From JAWVZH01 sp033722295 (lineage in GTDB: Bacteria > Bacteroidota > Bacteroidia > Chitinophagales > Saprospiraceae), in assembly GCA_033722295.1 (NCBI GenBank), contig JAWVZH010000004.1:1-56201 (forward strand): 56,201 nucleotides of DNA, read 5' to 3'. This document shows positions 25,843-33,342 of this stretch, in pieces; the stretch's first letter is position 1, and every line of letters starts with the position of its first letter. Position numbers and translations under genes: made by a program. The notes beneath the pieces were generated by a model, which was not told the origin of the DNA, did no database searches, and saw only the letters and a program-made list of their open reading frames with translations.

Positions 25843-26941
25843 CCTTCCCCAAAATTAACCGACCTTGACGTAAACGTTGAATTTTGCCCCTCATATTTAG
25901 CGTCGTCATCAAAGACTTCAAACGCTCGTAGTTCGTATCGGTCATAAAGATCTGACAGCCGGATAACCCTGACAACAATTGAAAAAACCGCTCGATCCTG
26001 CTTGCGTCCAGTTTAGCAAATACATCATCGATCAAAAGTATCGGGCGATCATCTTCCCTGGACAGCAGATCCAGTTCGGCCATCTTCAATGACAGAAAAA
26101 AGGACTTGGTCTGACCCTGGCTCCCATAGTATTTAAGCTTCCTGGCGTTGATCTGGAAATGGATCTTGTCCTTATGCACCCCGTGCTGTGTGCTTCCACT
26201 AAATATTTCTTCTTTTCTGCTTCTATCCTTAAGGTCTTTCCATGAGAATTGGTCAAGAATGGATTCATAGTTGATCTCCACGTCTTCCTGATGACCGGAA
26301 ATGATACCATAATAATCCGACACTGATCGGTCAAAACCGTTAAGAAGCTCACTTCGTAATCGATGAATGATCCCGGCGGGAGGTTCCATCTTGTCCCAGT
26401 ATGTATCCAACAGGCGATCATCTGCTTTATGTGGTGGAGTAGCCTTCAGATAAGCGTTCCTTCTGGAAAGAAGTCTCGTATAATCCTTAAGTGCCAATGC
26501 ATAGTTCGCATCATATTGACACAACAATTGATCGAGCCATCTTCGGCGCTCCGTGTTGCCTACCAACAAGATAAACGCATCCTGTGGTGCCATCATGACG
26601 ACACGAATTACACCGAGAAAATCAGTGAGTTTTTCTATCTCAACCCCATCAACTTCCAGTTTTTTACCTTTTTGCCGCAATAATTTGAAAACAACATTCG
26701 TCTTCTCGCCCCTTATCTCCAGATCATAATCCAATCTCATGTAATCCGAATCATTGCGCATTACTTCCTTGTCCAGGCCGGTAAAATAACTCCTGCCCAC
26801 AGCAGCGTAGTAGACCGCATCAAGAAAATTGGTCTTTCCCGCACCGTTATGACCGACGAGCAAGTTAAGGCGCGGATGAGCATCGTAGCTCAAATGCTCA
26901 TAATTTCGAAATTCGTGGATATTGAGTTTGATCAATCTCAA
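25829..26941 (-). CDS. recF: DNA replication and repair protein RecF
   Basis: 370 residues if initiated at the TTG at 26941 (or 368 from the TTG at 26935), the normal RecF length. The open frame runs to 27037, but a start there would give 32 extra residues unlike the family and would overlap the pdhA start. RecF helps load RecA at gaps. Walker A is LVGHNGAGKTNFLDAV near residues 25-40, the ABC signature region is YYGSQGQTKSFFLSLK and Walker B is PILLIDDVFAKLD. The LIKLNIHEFRNYE start is typical. It overlaps the DciA-like gene and is divergent from pdhA. Confidence 0.94.
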   Translation of the reverse strand: MRLIKLNIHEFRNYEHLSYDAHPRLNLLVGHNGAGKTNFLDAVYYAAVGRSYFTGLDKEVMRNDSDYMRLDYDLEIRGEKTNVVFKLLRQKGKKLEVDGVEIEKLTDFLGVIRVVMMAPQDAFILLVGNTERRRWLDQLLCQYDANYALALKDYTRLLSRRNAYLKATPPHKADDRLLDTYWDKMEPPAGIIHRLRSELLNGFDRSVSDYYGIISGHQEDVEINYESILDQFSWKDLKDRSRKEEIFSGSTQHGVHKDKIHFQINARKLKYYGSQGQTKSFFLSLKMAELDLLSREDDRPILLIDDVFAKLDASRIERFFQLLSGLSGCQIFMTDTNYERLKSLMTTLNMRGKIQRLRQGRLILGKDEEE

Positions 26942-26998
26942 TGGTGAGGTGTTAAGTAACCAATGTAAACCATTTTTTCCAAATAGCCGTTCAGACGC

Positions 26999-27006
26999 TA
27001 TCTTTA
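26999..27006 (+). promoter_or_regulatory. Possible -7 box of pdhA
   Basis: TATCTTTA differs from the -7 consensus only in the last base and ends 16 bases before the pdhA ATG. No clear TTG lies at the right distance. Confidence 0.3.
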
Positions 27007-27022
27007 CGGCCAAATTGAAACC

Positions 27023-28057
27023 ATGGCAGCGACACAATCCAAGGAAAAGAAAAAGTCTTCATCCAAGAAAAATAATTTCTCCAAGGAGACCTATTTATTA
27101 TGGTATGAAACGATGCGGAGGATCCGGCGTTTTGAAGAACAGGCATTATACATGTACTCCAAGCAGAAGATCCGTGGCTTCCTACACGTCTATATAGGAC
27201 AAGAGGCCATTGCCGCAGGTCTTGTAACTGCCATTAAAGCCGAAGATCCCGTGGTCACAGCATATAGGCAGCATGGGATTGGCCTGGCACGCGGATTGAG
27301 CTCCAAATCCTGTATGGCGGAGTTGTTCGGCAAGGCTACTGGATGTGTCAAGGGAAAGGGCGGATCGATGCATTTTTTCTCAAAAGAGCACAATTACTTT
27401 GGAGGTAATGGCATCGTAGGTGCCCAGATCCCGATCGGAACGGGAATTGCCTTTGCTGAAAATTACCGTAAATCAGAGAATCTGTGCGTGACTATGTTTG
27501 GAGATGGTGCCGCACGCCAGGGATCCCTTCATGAATCGTTCAATATGGCTATGACCTGGAAACTGCCTGTTCTCTACATTTGCGAAAACAATCATTACGC
27601 AATGGGAACCTCGGTAAAGCGAACGAGCAATGTGGAGGATATCCATCAGATCGGAGAAGCCTATAATATGCCGCATGAGGCAGTCGACGGTATGGATCCT
27701 GAATCTGTTCACAATGCCCTGGAGAAAGCTGCGAAACACATTAGATCAGGAAAAGGACCTTACTTTCTCGAGATCAAAACTTATCGGTATCGTGGACACA
27801 GTGTTTCTGATCCTGCCAAGTACAGAACTAAAGATGAACTTGAAGAATACAAGAAAAAAGATCCTCTCGGCATGCTGGAGTCAAAGATCATAGATGACAA
27901 AATAGCTTCTAAAGAAGAAATAGAGGAGATCCAGGATAAGATCGAAAAGGAGATAGATGAGGCTATAGAGTTTGCTGAGGAATCCGACTATCCCGATCCT
28001 GAGGCATTGTATGAAGACAATTACCTTCAGGAGGATTATCCCTTCATCAAAGATTGA
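27023..28057 (+). CDS. pdhA: Pyruvate dehydrogenase E1 component, alpha subunit
   Basis: 344 residues. With E1-beta it decarboxylates pyruvate on thiamine diphosphate and acetylates lipoyl-E2, feeding acetyl-CoA to the TCA cycle. The ThDP motif runs from GDGAARQGSLHESFNMA to the CENNHYAMGT region (GDG...NN). RRFEEQALYMYSKQKIRGFLH and GQEAIAAGL at the N-terminus and YRYRGHSVSDPAKYRTKDEL (phosphorylation-loop region) are diagnostic. The first 20 residues are Lys/Ser-rich and probably disordered. The beta subunit and E2 are not in this window, so pdhA stands alone here; Bacteroidota often separate these genes. A branched-chain ketoacid dehydrogenase alpha is the main alternative but fits less well. 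Confidence 0.92.
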   Translation: MAATQSKEKKKSSSKKNNFSKETYLLWYETMRRIRRFEEQALYMYSKQKIRGFLHVYIGQEAIAAGLVTAIKAEDPVVTAYRQHGIGLARGLSSKSCMAELFGKATGCVKGKGGSMHFFSKEHNYFGGNGIVGAQIPIGTGIAFAENYRKSENLCVTMFGDGAARQGSLHESFNMAMTWKLPVLYICENNHYAMGTSVKRTSNVEDIHQIGEAYNMPHEAVDGMDPESVHNALEKAAKHIRSGKGPYFLEIKTYRYRGHSVSDPAKYRTKDELEEYKKKDPLGMLESKIIDDKIASKEEIEEIQDKIEKEIDEAIEFAEESDYPDPEALYEDNYLQEDYPFIKD

Positions 28058-28101
28058 TATTCAGAGAAGATCGAACAGTGGGCAGGTTTGTTTGCCACTC
28101 A

Positions 28102-28132
28102 TTGTTCATTGTGAATTGTTAATGTATCTTTG
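28102..28132 (+). promoter_or_regulatory. Promoter of the TPR-ribH-MBL operon
   Basis: TTG at 28102-28104 and TATCTTTG at 28125-28132 are 20 bases apart, a textbook Bacteroidota promoter. Transcription should begin near 28138, about 15 bases before the ATG at 28153. Confidence 0.65.
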
Positions 28133-28152
28133 CGCAAATTTTGAATTAGACA

Positions 28153-28839
28153 ATGAGTCGAAGAAAAAGTAGATCCAAAAAGCAGGACGAGTCTCTCGTC
28201 GATATAGTGGAAGTCCGAGATAGCGCACAGGATTTTTTTGATAAAAATCAAAACCTGATCGTGGGGGTTATGGCTGGCGTGATCATCGTCATCGGTGGCT
28301 ATCTGGCTTACGTTAACTTCATCCAAAAACCCAAGATAATTGAAGCCGAACAGCAGATCGTACAGGCGCAAAACCAATTCGAAAAAGACAGCTTTGCCCT
28401 GGCTTTGAGCAATCCCGGTGGAGGTTATGATGGGTTTCTTGGGATCATTGATAATTATAGCGGTACACCATCTGCCAATCTTTCGAAGTACTATGCTGGC
28501 TTATGCTACCTCTATCTCGGCGATTATAACTCTGCGATAGATTATCTTGAGGATTTCGATGCCGATGGGCTCTCTCTACCTCTACTGAAATACGGTGCCA
28601 TCGGCGACGCATATTCGGAACTGGAACAGTCCGAAAAGGCCATGGAGTATTACAGGAAGGCCGTTGAGGCGGGCGAAAACGAATTCTTGAGTGCTTTTTA
28701 CCTCAAAAAACTGGCCGAATACAATGAACACCTGGGAAATACCGAACAAGCGTTGGCATTGTATAAAGAGCTGAAATTGAAATACCCTACTTCTCCTGAT
28801 GCGAGAAACATAGAATTGTACATCTCACGACTTCAGTAG
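28153..28839 (+). CDS. Membrane-anchored tetratricopeptide-repeat protein
   Basis: 228 residues. A basic, charged N-terminus (about 1-30) precedes one membrane helix (about 34-55, NLIVGVMAGVIIVIGGYLAYV); the rest is helical and probably periplasmic. TPR-like helices show in LSKYYAGLCYLYLGDYNSAIDYLE, YGAIGDAYSELEQSEKAMEYYRKAV and LAEYNEHLGNTEQALALYKELKLKYP. The layout resembles YfgM/TPR_21 proteins, which work with envelope chaperones. It is the first gene of an operon with ribH (two-base gap) and an MBL-fold enzyme. A link to riboflavin synthesis is not implied by the domain itself. Confidence 0.82.
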   Translation: MSRRKSRSKKQDESLVDIVEVRDSAQDFFDKNQNLIVGVMAGVIIVIGGYLAYVNFIQKPKIIEAEQQIVQAQNQFEKDSFALALSNPGGGYDGFLGIIDNYSGTPSANLSKYYAGLCYLYLGDYNSAIDYLEDFDADGLSLPLLKYGAIGDAYSELEQSEKAMEYYRKAVEAGENEFLSAFYLKKLAEYNEHLGNTEQALALYKELKLKYPTSPDARNIELYISRLQ

Positions 28840-28841
28840 AT

Positions 28842-29357
28842 ATGGCTACAGAGGGTCATCATCTTTCTGAGTTCGATAAATCCAAGCTTAGGGGAGCCGA
28901 AAAGCTCAACATAGGCATAGTCACGTCAGAATGGAATGAAGAAGTCTGCCAGGATCTCAGCAAAGGCGCTCACGAGGCCCTTGGTCAACTAGACATTCCA
29001 AAGGATCAGGTAATTGAAGTGAATGTACCGGGAGCCTTTGAACTACCTGCAGGCGCAGCCATGTTGCTAAAGAGTAAAAAACTTGATGCCGTGATATGCC
29101 TGGGATGTGTGATCAAAGGTGAAACGCGTCACGACGAATACATCAACCACTCTGTGGCAATAGGGATCAATCAGATCAGTGTGGTTACCGGTAAGCCTGT
29201 CATATATGGTGTACTAACTACAGAAAATGTTGAACAGGCCAAAGCGAGATCCGGCGGAAAACATGGGAACAAAGGTGTGGAAGCCGCTATTTCAGCAGTA
29301 AAAATGGCATTGCTTTCAAAATCCTTATATTCCTCTGAAAAGCATATTGGATTTTAA
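28842..29357 (+). CDS. ribH: 6,7-dimethyl-8-ribityllumazine synthase
   Basis: 171 residues. RibH condenses 5-amino-6-ribitylaminouracil with dihydroxybutanone phosphate, the penultimate step of riboflavin synthesis. Family marks: IGIVTSEWNEEVC at the N-terminus (Trp stacking on the substrate), VPGAFELPAGA, CLGCVIKGETRHDEYI with the catalytic His, and GVLTTENVEQAKARSGGKHGNKG. The N-terminal extension (about 20 residues) before IGIVTS is usual in Bacteroidota. No other rib gene is here and I see no FMN riboswitch upstream. The TAA overlaps the next ATG by one base. Confidence 0.95.
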   Translation: MATEGHHLSEFDKSKLRGAEKLNIGIVTSEWNEEVCQDLSKGAHEALGQLDIPKDQVIEVNVPGAFELPAGAAMLLKSKKLDAVICLGCVIKGETRHDEYINHSVAIGINQISVVTGKPVIYGVLTTENVEQAKARSGGKHGNKGVEAAISAVKMALLSKSLYSSEKHIGF

Positions 29358-30208
29358 TGAAGCTGACAACTATACATTCGGGATTATTCAAACTCGACGG
29401 TGGCGCCATGTTTGGTGTTGTTCCTAAACAACTTTGGAAAAGGATCAACCCACCAGATGACAACAATATGTGTACCTGGTCTATGCGCTGCCTGTTGCTG
29501 GAAGAAGGAGATCGAAAGATCCTTTTCGATACAGGTATGGGAAACAAGCAGGGAGAGAAGTTCAGATCCCACTTTGAACCTCATGGACCTTATGACCTGA
29601 TAGATTCACTGAAAAAAGCTGGAGTTGCCCCATCCGAGATCACAGATGTGTTCATTACCCACTACCATTTCGACCATGTCGGAGGAGCAGTCAAGCGAAA
29701 TGAAAAGGATGAGCTGGTACCTACATTTGAAAATGCGACCTATTGGTCCAATCAACGACATGTCGACTGGGCGACTACTCCCAACCACAGGGAGAGAGCC
29801 TCTTTCCTGAAGGAAAATTTCAAACCTCTGGAAGAACATGGCGTCCTCAAAACACTTCCTACCCGTGATGTGATGACCTCATGGATCCCCAACATCGATG
29901 TACTGTTTGTCGACGGACATACAGAAAAAATGATGATCCCACATATTAGTATCAACGGCAAGACGCTCGTGTTTTGCGCTGACCTTATGCCTTCTGCCGG
30001 TCATTTAGGACTCCCATATGTCATGGCCTATGATATTCGCCCTCTCAATACGATAGCAGAAAAAGAAACTTTCTTGAAGAAGGCGGTAGAGGAAAATTAC
30101 ATTCTCTTTCTCGAGCATGATGCGCCCACCGAATGCATTACCGTGACCCGGAATGAAAGAGGTAAGTTTGTAGCTGACAAGGAGGGTTCGCTAGAAGATT
30201 TTCTGTAG
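29357..30208 (+). CDS. MBL-fold metallo-hydrolase
   Basis: 283 residues, starting with ATG that overlaps the ribH stop (TAATG). The zinc motif is THYHFDHVGG (about residues 99-108), HxHxDH form with Tyr/Phe between; a later His in VDGHTEKM and the Asp in VFCADLMPSAGH complete the two-metal site, and LEHDAP holds the last His. The N-terminal FKLDGGAMFGVVPKQLW start is seen in the subgroup related to N-acyl-homoserine lactonases and quorum-quenching-type hydrolases, but that does not prove the substrate. No signal peptide, so probably cytoplasmic. It is the last gene of the TPR-ribH operon and converges on pyrC. Confidence 0.85.
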   Translation: MKLTTIHSGLFKLDGGAMFGVVPKQLWKRINPPDDNNMCTWSMRCLLLEEGDRKILFDTGMGNKQGEKFRSHFEPHGPYDLIDSLKKAGVAPSEITDVFITHYHFDHVGGAVKRNEKDELVPTFENATYWSNQRHVDWATTPNHRERASFLKENFKPLEEHGVLKTLPTRDVMTSWIPNIDVLFVDGHTEKMMIPHISINGKTLVFCADLMPSAGHLGLPYVMAYDIRPLNTIAEKETFLKKAVEENYILFLEHDAPTECITVTRNERGKFVADKEGSLEDFL

Positions 30209-30303
30209 ACCGACAATGACCTTGGAATGTGGCATCACATGACTCATCAACAAGAGGTCATGGCAACTGCTCACAAATCCTTTTATTTCTACCCGGATAT
30301 TTT

Positions 30304-31635
30304 TTATCTGTCGAATACGAGCCTGTCCCCCATTCGGCTTTCATTAAATTTGCCATCGTTGTAGGCCAGATGGCCGCTCACAAATGTTTTTTTAACCTTG
30401 CCCTGAATACGCCATCCTTCAAGGGGTGACCAACCACATTTGTGAAGAATATTGGATCTGTCAACTGTCCATATCTCATCAGGGTCGACAATTACCAGAT
30501 CCGCGAAATAGCCTTCTCTCAAATAGCCACGCTCCTTCACATCAAAGAGATCCGCTGGTGCGTGACACATCTTGTCAACCAGGAACGGCAGACTTATCTC
30601 ACCTTCGTTCACCTTTTTAAGCATCAGATATAAGGTGTGTTGTACCAATGGGAGACCGGCCGGAGCTTCCATGTAGGGGCTCTCTTTTTCTTCAAGTGTA
30701 TGTGGAGCATGATCAGTAGCGATAACATCGATGCGGCCCTCGTGAAGTGCTTTCCAGATGGCCCGACGATCAGATTCATTCTTTATCGCCGGATTACATT
30801 TGATCTTGTTTCCTAGCTTTTCGTAGTGCATACTGTTGAACGTCAAATGGTGTACACACGCTTCAGAGGTTATGCGCTTCCTGTTCCTGTCCCCCGCTTC
30901 GAACAAATGCGTTTCTTCCGCGGTAGAAATATGCAATACATGGAGCCGGGTATCATACTTCTTTGCCAGTTCAACAGCAGTCTGACTGGAGATCAAACAG
31001 CCCTCACGACTCCTGATCTCAGGATGATGCGCCGCCGTGAGTCGGTCACCATACCTTTCAATGTATTCCTGAGTACGCCGCTTCATGGTCGTCTCATCCT
31101 CACAGTGTGTGGCAATCAGCATATGGGCATTTTTGAACAAATTGTCCAGTGTGGCAGGATCATCAACAAGCATATTTCCTGTGCTGGAACCCATGAAAGC
31201 TTTCAGCCCACAGACCTGTCTTATATCTGTCTTTAGAACTTCCTCGAGATTATCATTCGAAATACCCATATAGAAGGAGTAATTCGCCAGGGATCTGCGT
31301 GCAGCAATGTCATATTTCTCCTGAAGTAGATCCTGAGTCAGGGCAGGAGGCTTCGTGTTGGGCATTTCCATATATGACGTCACGCCTCCGGCCACTCCTG
31401 CTTGCGCTTCTGTATAGATTTCAGCTTTATGTGTCAACCCTGGTTCCCTGAAATGTACCTGGTCATCAATGATTCCAGGAATTATCAATTCACCGTCGGC
31501 AATCACTTCCCTGGCCTGACTGTCGATGTTTTCATCAATGCGATCTATGCGACCACGTCTGACGGCGATATCCGCTTTCTGTATCGAGCCCTCATTAACG
31601 ATGCGGCCGTTCTTTATTACAAAATCATATGGCAT
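30304..31635 (-). CDS. pyrC: Dihydroorotase
   Basis: 443 residues, class I-sized. The enzyme cyclises N-carbamoyl-aspartate to dihydroorotate in pyrimidine synthesis. The metal site is partly altered: where most class I enzymes have D-x-H-x-H, this one has IDDQVHFREPG, so Gln59 replaces the first His while His61 remains. The bridging Lys is seen in GLKAFMGSS, further ligands in ATHCED, LHVLHIST and ATDHAPHT. I recall the DDQVH form as common in Bacteroidota dihydroorotases, so it is probably functional with a modified first metal site. The C-terminal GYFADLVIVDPDEIWTV is the usual amidohydrolase beta-sandwich end. It is divergent from purK across 65 bases. Confidence 0.9.
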   Translation of the reverse strand: MPYDFVIKNGRIVNEGSIQKADIAVRRGRIDRIDENIDSQAREVIADGELIIPGIIDDQVHFREPGLTHKAEIYTEAQAGVAGGVTSYMEMPNTKPPALTQDLLQEKYDIAARRSLANYSFYMGISNDNLEEVLKTDIRQVCGLKAFMGSSTGNMLVDDPATLDNLFKNAHMLIATHCEDETTMKRRTQEYIERYGDRLTAAHHPEIRSREGCLISSQTAVELAKKYDTRLHVLHISTAEETHLFEAGDRNRKRITSEACVHHLTFNSMHYEKLGNKIKCNPAIKNESDRRAIWKALHEGRIDVIATDHAPHTLEEKESPYMEAPAGLPLVQHTLYLMLKKVNEGEISLPFLVDKMCHAPADLFDVKERGYLREGYFADLVIVDPDEIWTVDRSNILHKCGWSPLEGWRIQGKVKKTFVSGHLAYNDGKFNESRMGDRLVFDR

Positions 31636-31688
31636 ACTTCAAAGTTAATAGTTGCACGAATAGTCTACAGTGTTTAACCCGTAGTGAT

Positions 31689-31696
31689 TAGTTTTG
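31689..31696 (+). promoter_or_regulatory. -7 box directly before purK
   Basis: TAGTTTTG matches TAnnTTTG exactly and ends only four bases before the purK ATG at 31701. A transcript from here would be leaderless or nearly so. No TTG at the standard spacing was found. Confidence 0.4.
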
Positions 31697-31700
31697 CCCT

Positions 31701-32837
31701 ATGAATTTAGATAAAAAAATAGGAGTGCTGGGAGGAGGACAACTAGGCAAAATGCTCTGCGAAGCTGCCTTGCCCTGGCATTTGAAGATAGCTGTTCTTG
31801 ACAAGAACAAAGACTTTCCCTCAGGCCCCTATGCACCTGAGTTTGTGAGTGGAGATTTCACTGACTATGACGATGTCCTCAATTTTGGAAAGGACCGCGA
31901 TGTCATCACCATAGAAATAGAAAAAGTCAACACAGACGCACTACGAGTGCTTGAATCAGAAGGTGTGGAGATCTACCCCCAACCCAGGGTGACAGAATTG
32001 ATCCAGGACAAAGGTCTCCAGAAGCAGTTTTATTCGGATCACCATCTCCCAACTGCTGAATACCAATTGTTGAGTTCTCAGGAAATAGAGCAGAAGTTAG
32101 GTAAAGGCGTAATAGAGTTCCCTATAGTACAAAAACTAAGAAAGGGAGGATACGACGGTCGCGGCGTACAGGTGGTAAAGGAAGCGGAAGATATGATCAT
32201 CGGACATGATTCCGTCCTGGAAGAACTTGTGGATATCGAAAAGGAGATTTCCGTAATAGTTGCACGGAGCATCACCGGTCAGATCGTTCATTATGAGGCC
32301 GTAGAGATGGTCTTCGACCCCAAGGGTAACCTCGTCGATCACCTCATCTGTCCTGCAGACATCTCGTCAGATAAGGAAAAAGAAGCTGTTGAACTTGCAA
32401 AAAGTGTTATTACAAAATTGGAAATGACTGGTCTATTGGCCGTGGAGATGTTCCTGACCACTTCGGGACAAATACTCATAAATGAAGTAGCCCCCCGACC
32501 GCACAATAGCGGCCATCATACAATAAAGAACTGCGCCTGCTCTCAGTATGAGCAATTATTGAGATGTCTCATCGATGCTCCACTTATCCCTGGAAAAAGC
32601 CTCATGCCAGCCATGATGATCAATATCCTGGGCTCTTCAGAAGGCAATGGCAAGCCCGTGTATAATGGCTTGGACGAGGTGTTGTCAGAACCAGGAATAC
32701 ACATGTTTCTCTATGGCAAAAAGGAAAGCCGGCCATTCAGGAAAATGGGGCACTTCACCATTACGGCTTCCGATCGTCAATCCTTATTAAAAAAAGCCGA
32801 TATTGTCAGAAATAAATTTTCGATTAGTTGTGAATGA
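31701..32837 (+). CDS. purK: N5-carboxyaminoimidazole ribonucleotide synthase
   Basis: 378 residues. PurK uses ATP and bicarbonate to carboxylate AIR to N5-CAIR. It is an ATP-grasp protein: GVLGGGQLGKMLCEAA is the N-terminal dinucleotide-like loop, VITIEIEKVN matches the family E-x-E-N region (here with Lys before Val-Asn), KLRKGGYDGRGV is the ATP-grasp glycine loop, EELVDIEKEISVIVAR follows, and NEVAPRPHNSGHHTI is the substrate/metal loop. The last eight bases overlap purE, its direct pathway partner, which fits a purK-purE operon. Cytoplasmic. Confidence 0.95.
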   Translation: MNLDKKIGVLGGGQLGKMLCEAALPWHLKIAVLDKNKDFPSGPYAPEFVSGDFTDYDDVLNFGKDRDVITIEIEKVNTDALRVLESEGVEIYPQPRVTELIQDKGLQKQFYSDHHLPTAEYQLLSSQEIEQKLGKGVIEFPIVQKLRKGGYDGRGVQVVKEAEDMIIGHDSVLEELVDIEKEISVIVARSITGQIVHYEAVEMVFDPKGNLVDHLICPADISSDKEKEAVELAKSVITKLEMTGLLAVEMFLTTSGQILINEVAPRPHNSGHHTIKNCACSQYEQLLRCLIDAPLIPGKSLMPAMMINILGSSEGNGKPVYNGLDEVLSEPGIHMFLYGKKESRPFRKMGHFTITASDRQSLLKKADIVRNKFSISCE

Positions 32838-33330
32838 ACTTAAAGTTGCCATTGTCATGGGATCAGATTCAGATCTTCCAATCATGAGGTCCGCTTCAGA
32901 GGTCCTGGAAGAATTGAGTATACCTTATGAGCTGGATGTCGTTTCAGCACACAGGACACCAGAGAAAATGATGTCTTTCGCAAGTGAAGCCCATCAGAAT
33001 GGATTCGGTGTTGTCATAGCGGGTGCAGGTGGGGCGGCTCACCTGCCAGGGATGATAGCGTCGGTCACACCTCTCCCCGTTATAGGTGTACCTATTAAAT
33101 CTTCGAATTCCATCGATGGCTGGGATTCTATTTTGAGTATCCTCCAAATGCCAGGAGGTGTTCCAGTAGCAACTGTTGCCCTTAACGGTGCTAAGAATGC
33201 CGGATTGCTGGCCGCTCAAATATTAGGCGCGTCCGATGAAAAAGTCCAGCAGAAGATTCTGAATTACAAGAAAGCGCTTCGCGATACTGTCCATCAAAAA
33301 TCAGACAAGGTCAGGAAGCGCTTTCCGTGA
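32830..33330 (+). CDS. purE: N5-carboxyaminoimidazole ribonucleotide mutase
   Basis: 166 residues from a GTG at 32830, which overlaps purK by eight bases. A TTG at 32803 would add nine residues and lies deeper in purK; the GTG gives NELKVAIVMGSDSD, the right N-terminus. PurE moves the carboxyl group of N5-CAIR to C4 to give CAIR. The class I motifs are MGSDSDLPIM, VVSAHRTPEKM with the catalytic His, AGAGGAAHLPGM and GVPIKSSNSIDGWDSILSILQMPGGVPVATVA. Together with purK it confirms the two-step bacterial route. It converges with the OmpA-family gene twelve bases away. Confidence 0.95.
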   Translation: MNELKVAIVMGSDSDLPIMRSASEVLEELSIPYELDVVSAHRTPEKMMSFASEAHQNGFGVVIAGAGGAAHLPGMIASVTPLPVIGVPIKSSNSIDGWDSILSILQMPGGVPVATVALNGAKNAGLLAAQILGASDEKVQQKILNYKKALRDTVHQKSDKVRKRFP

Positions 33331-33342
33331 TAAATGTCGATA

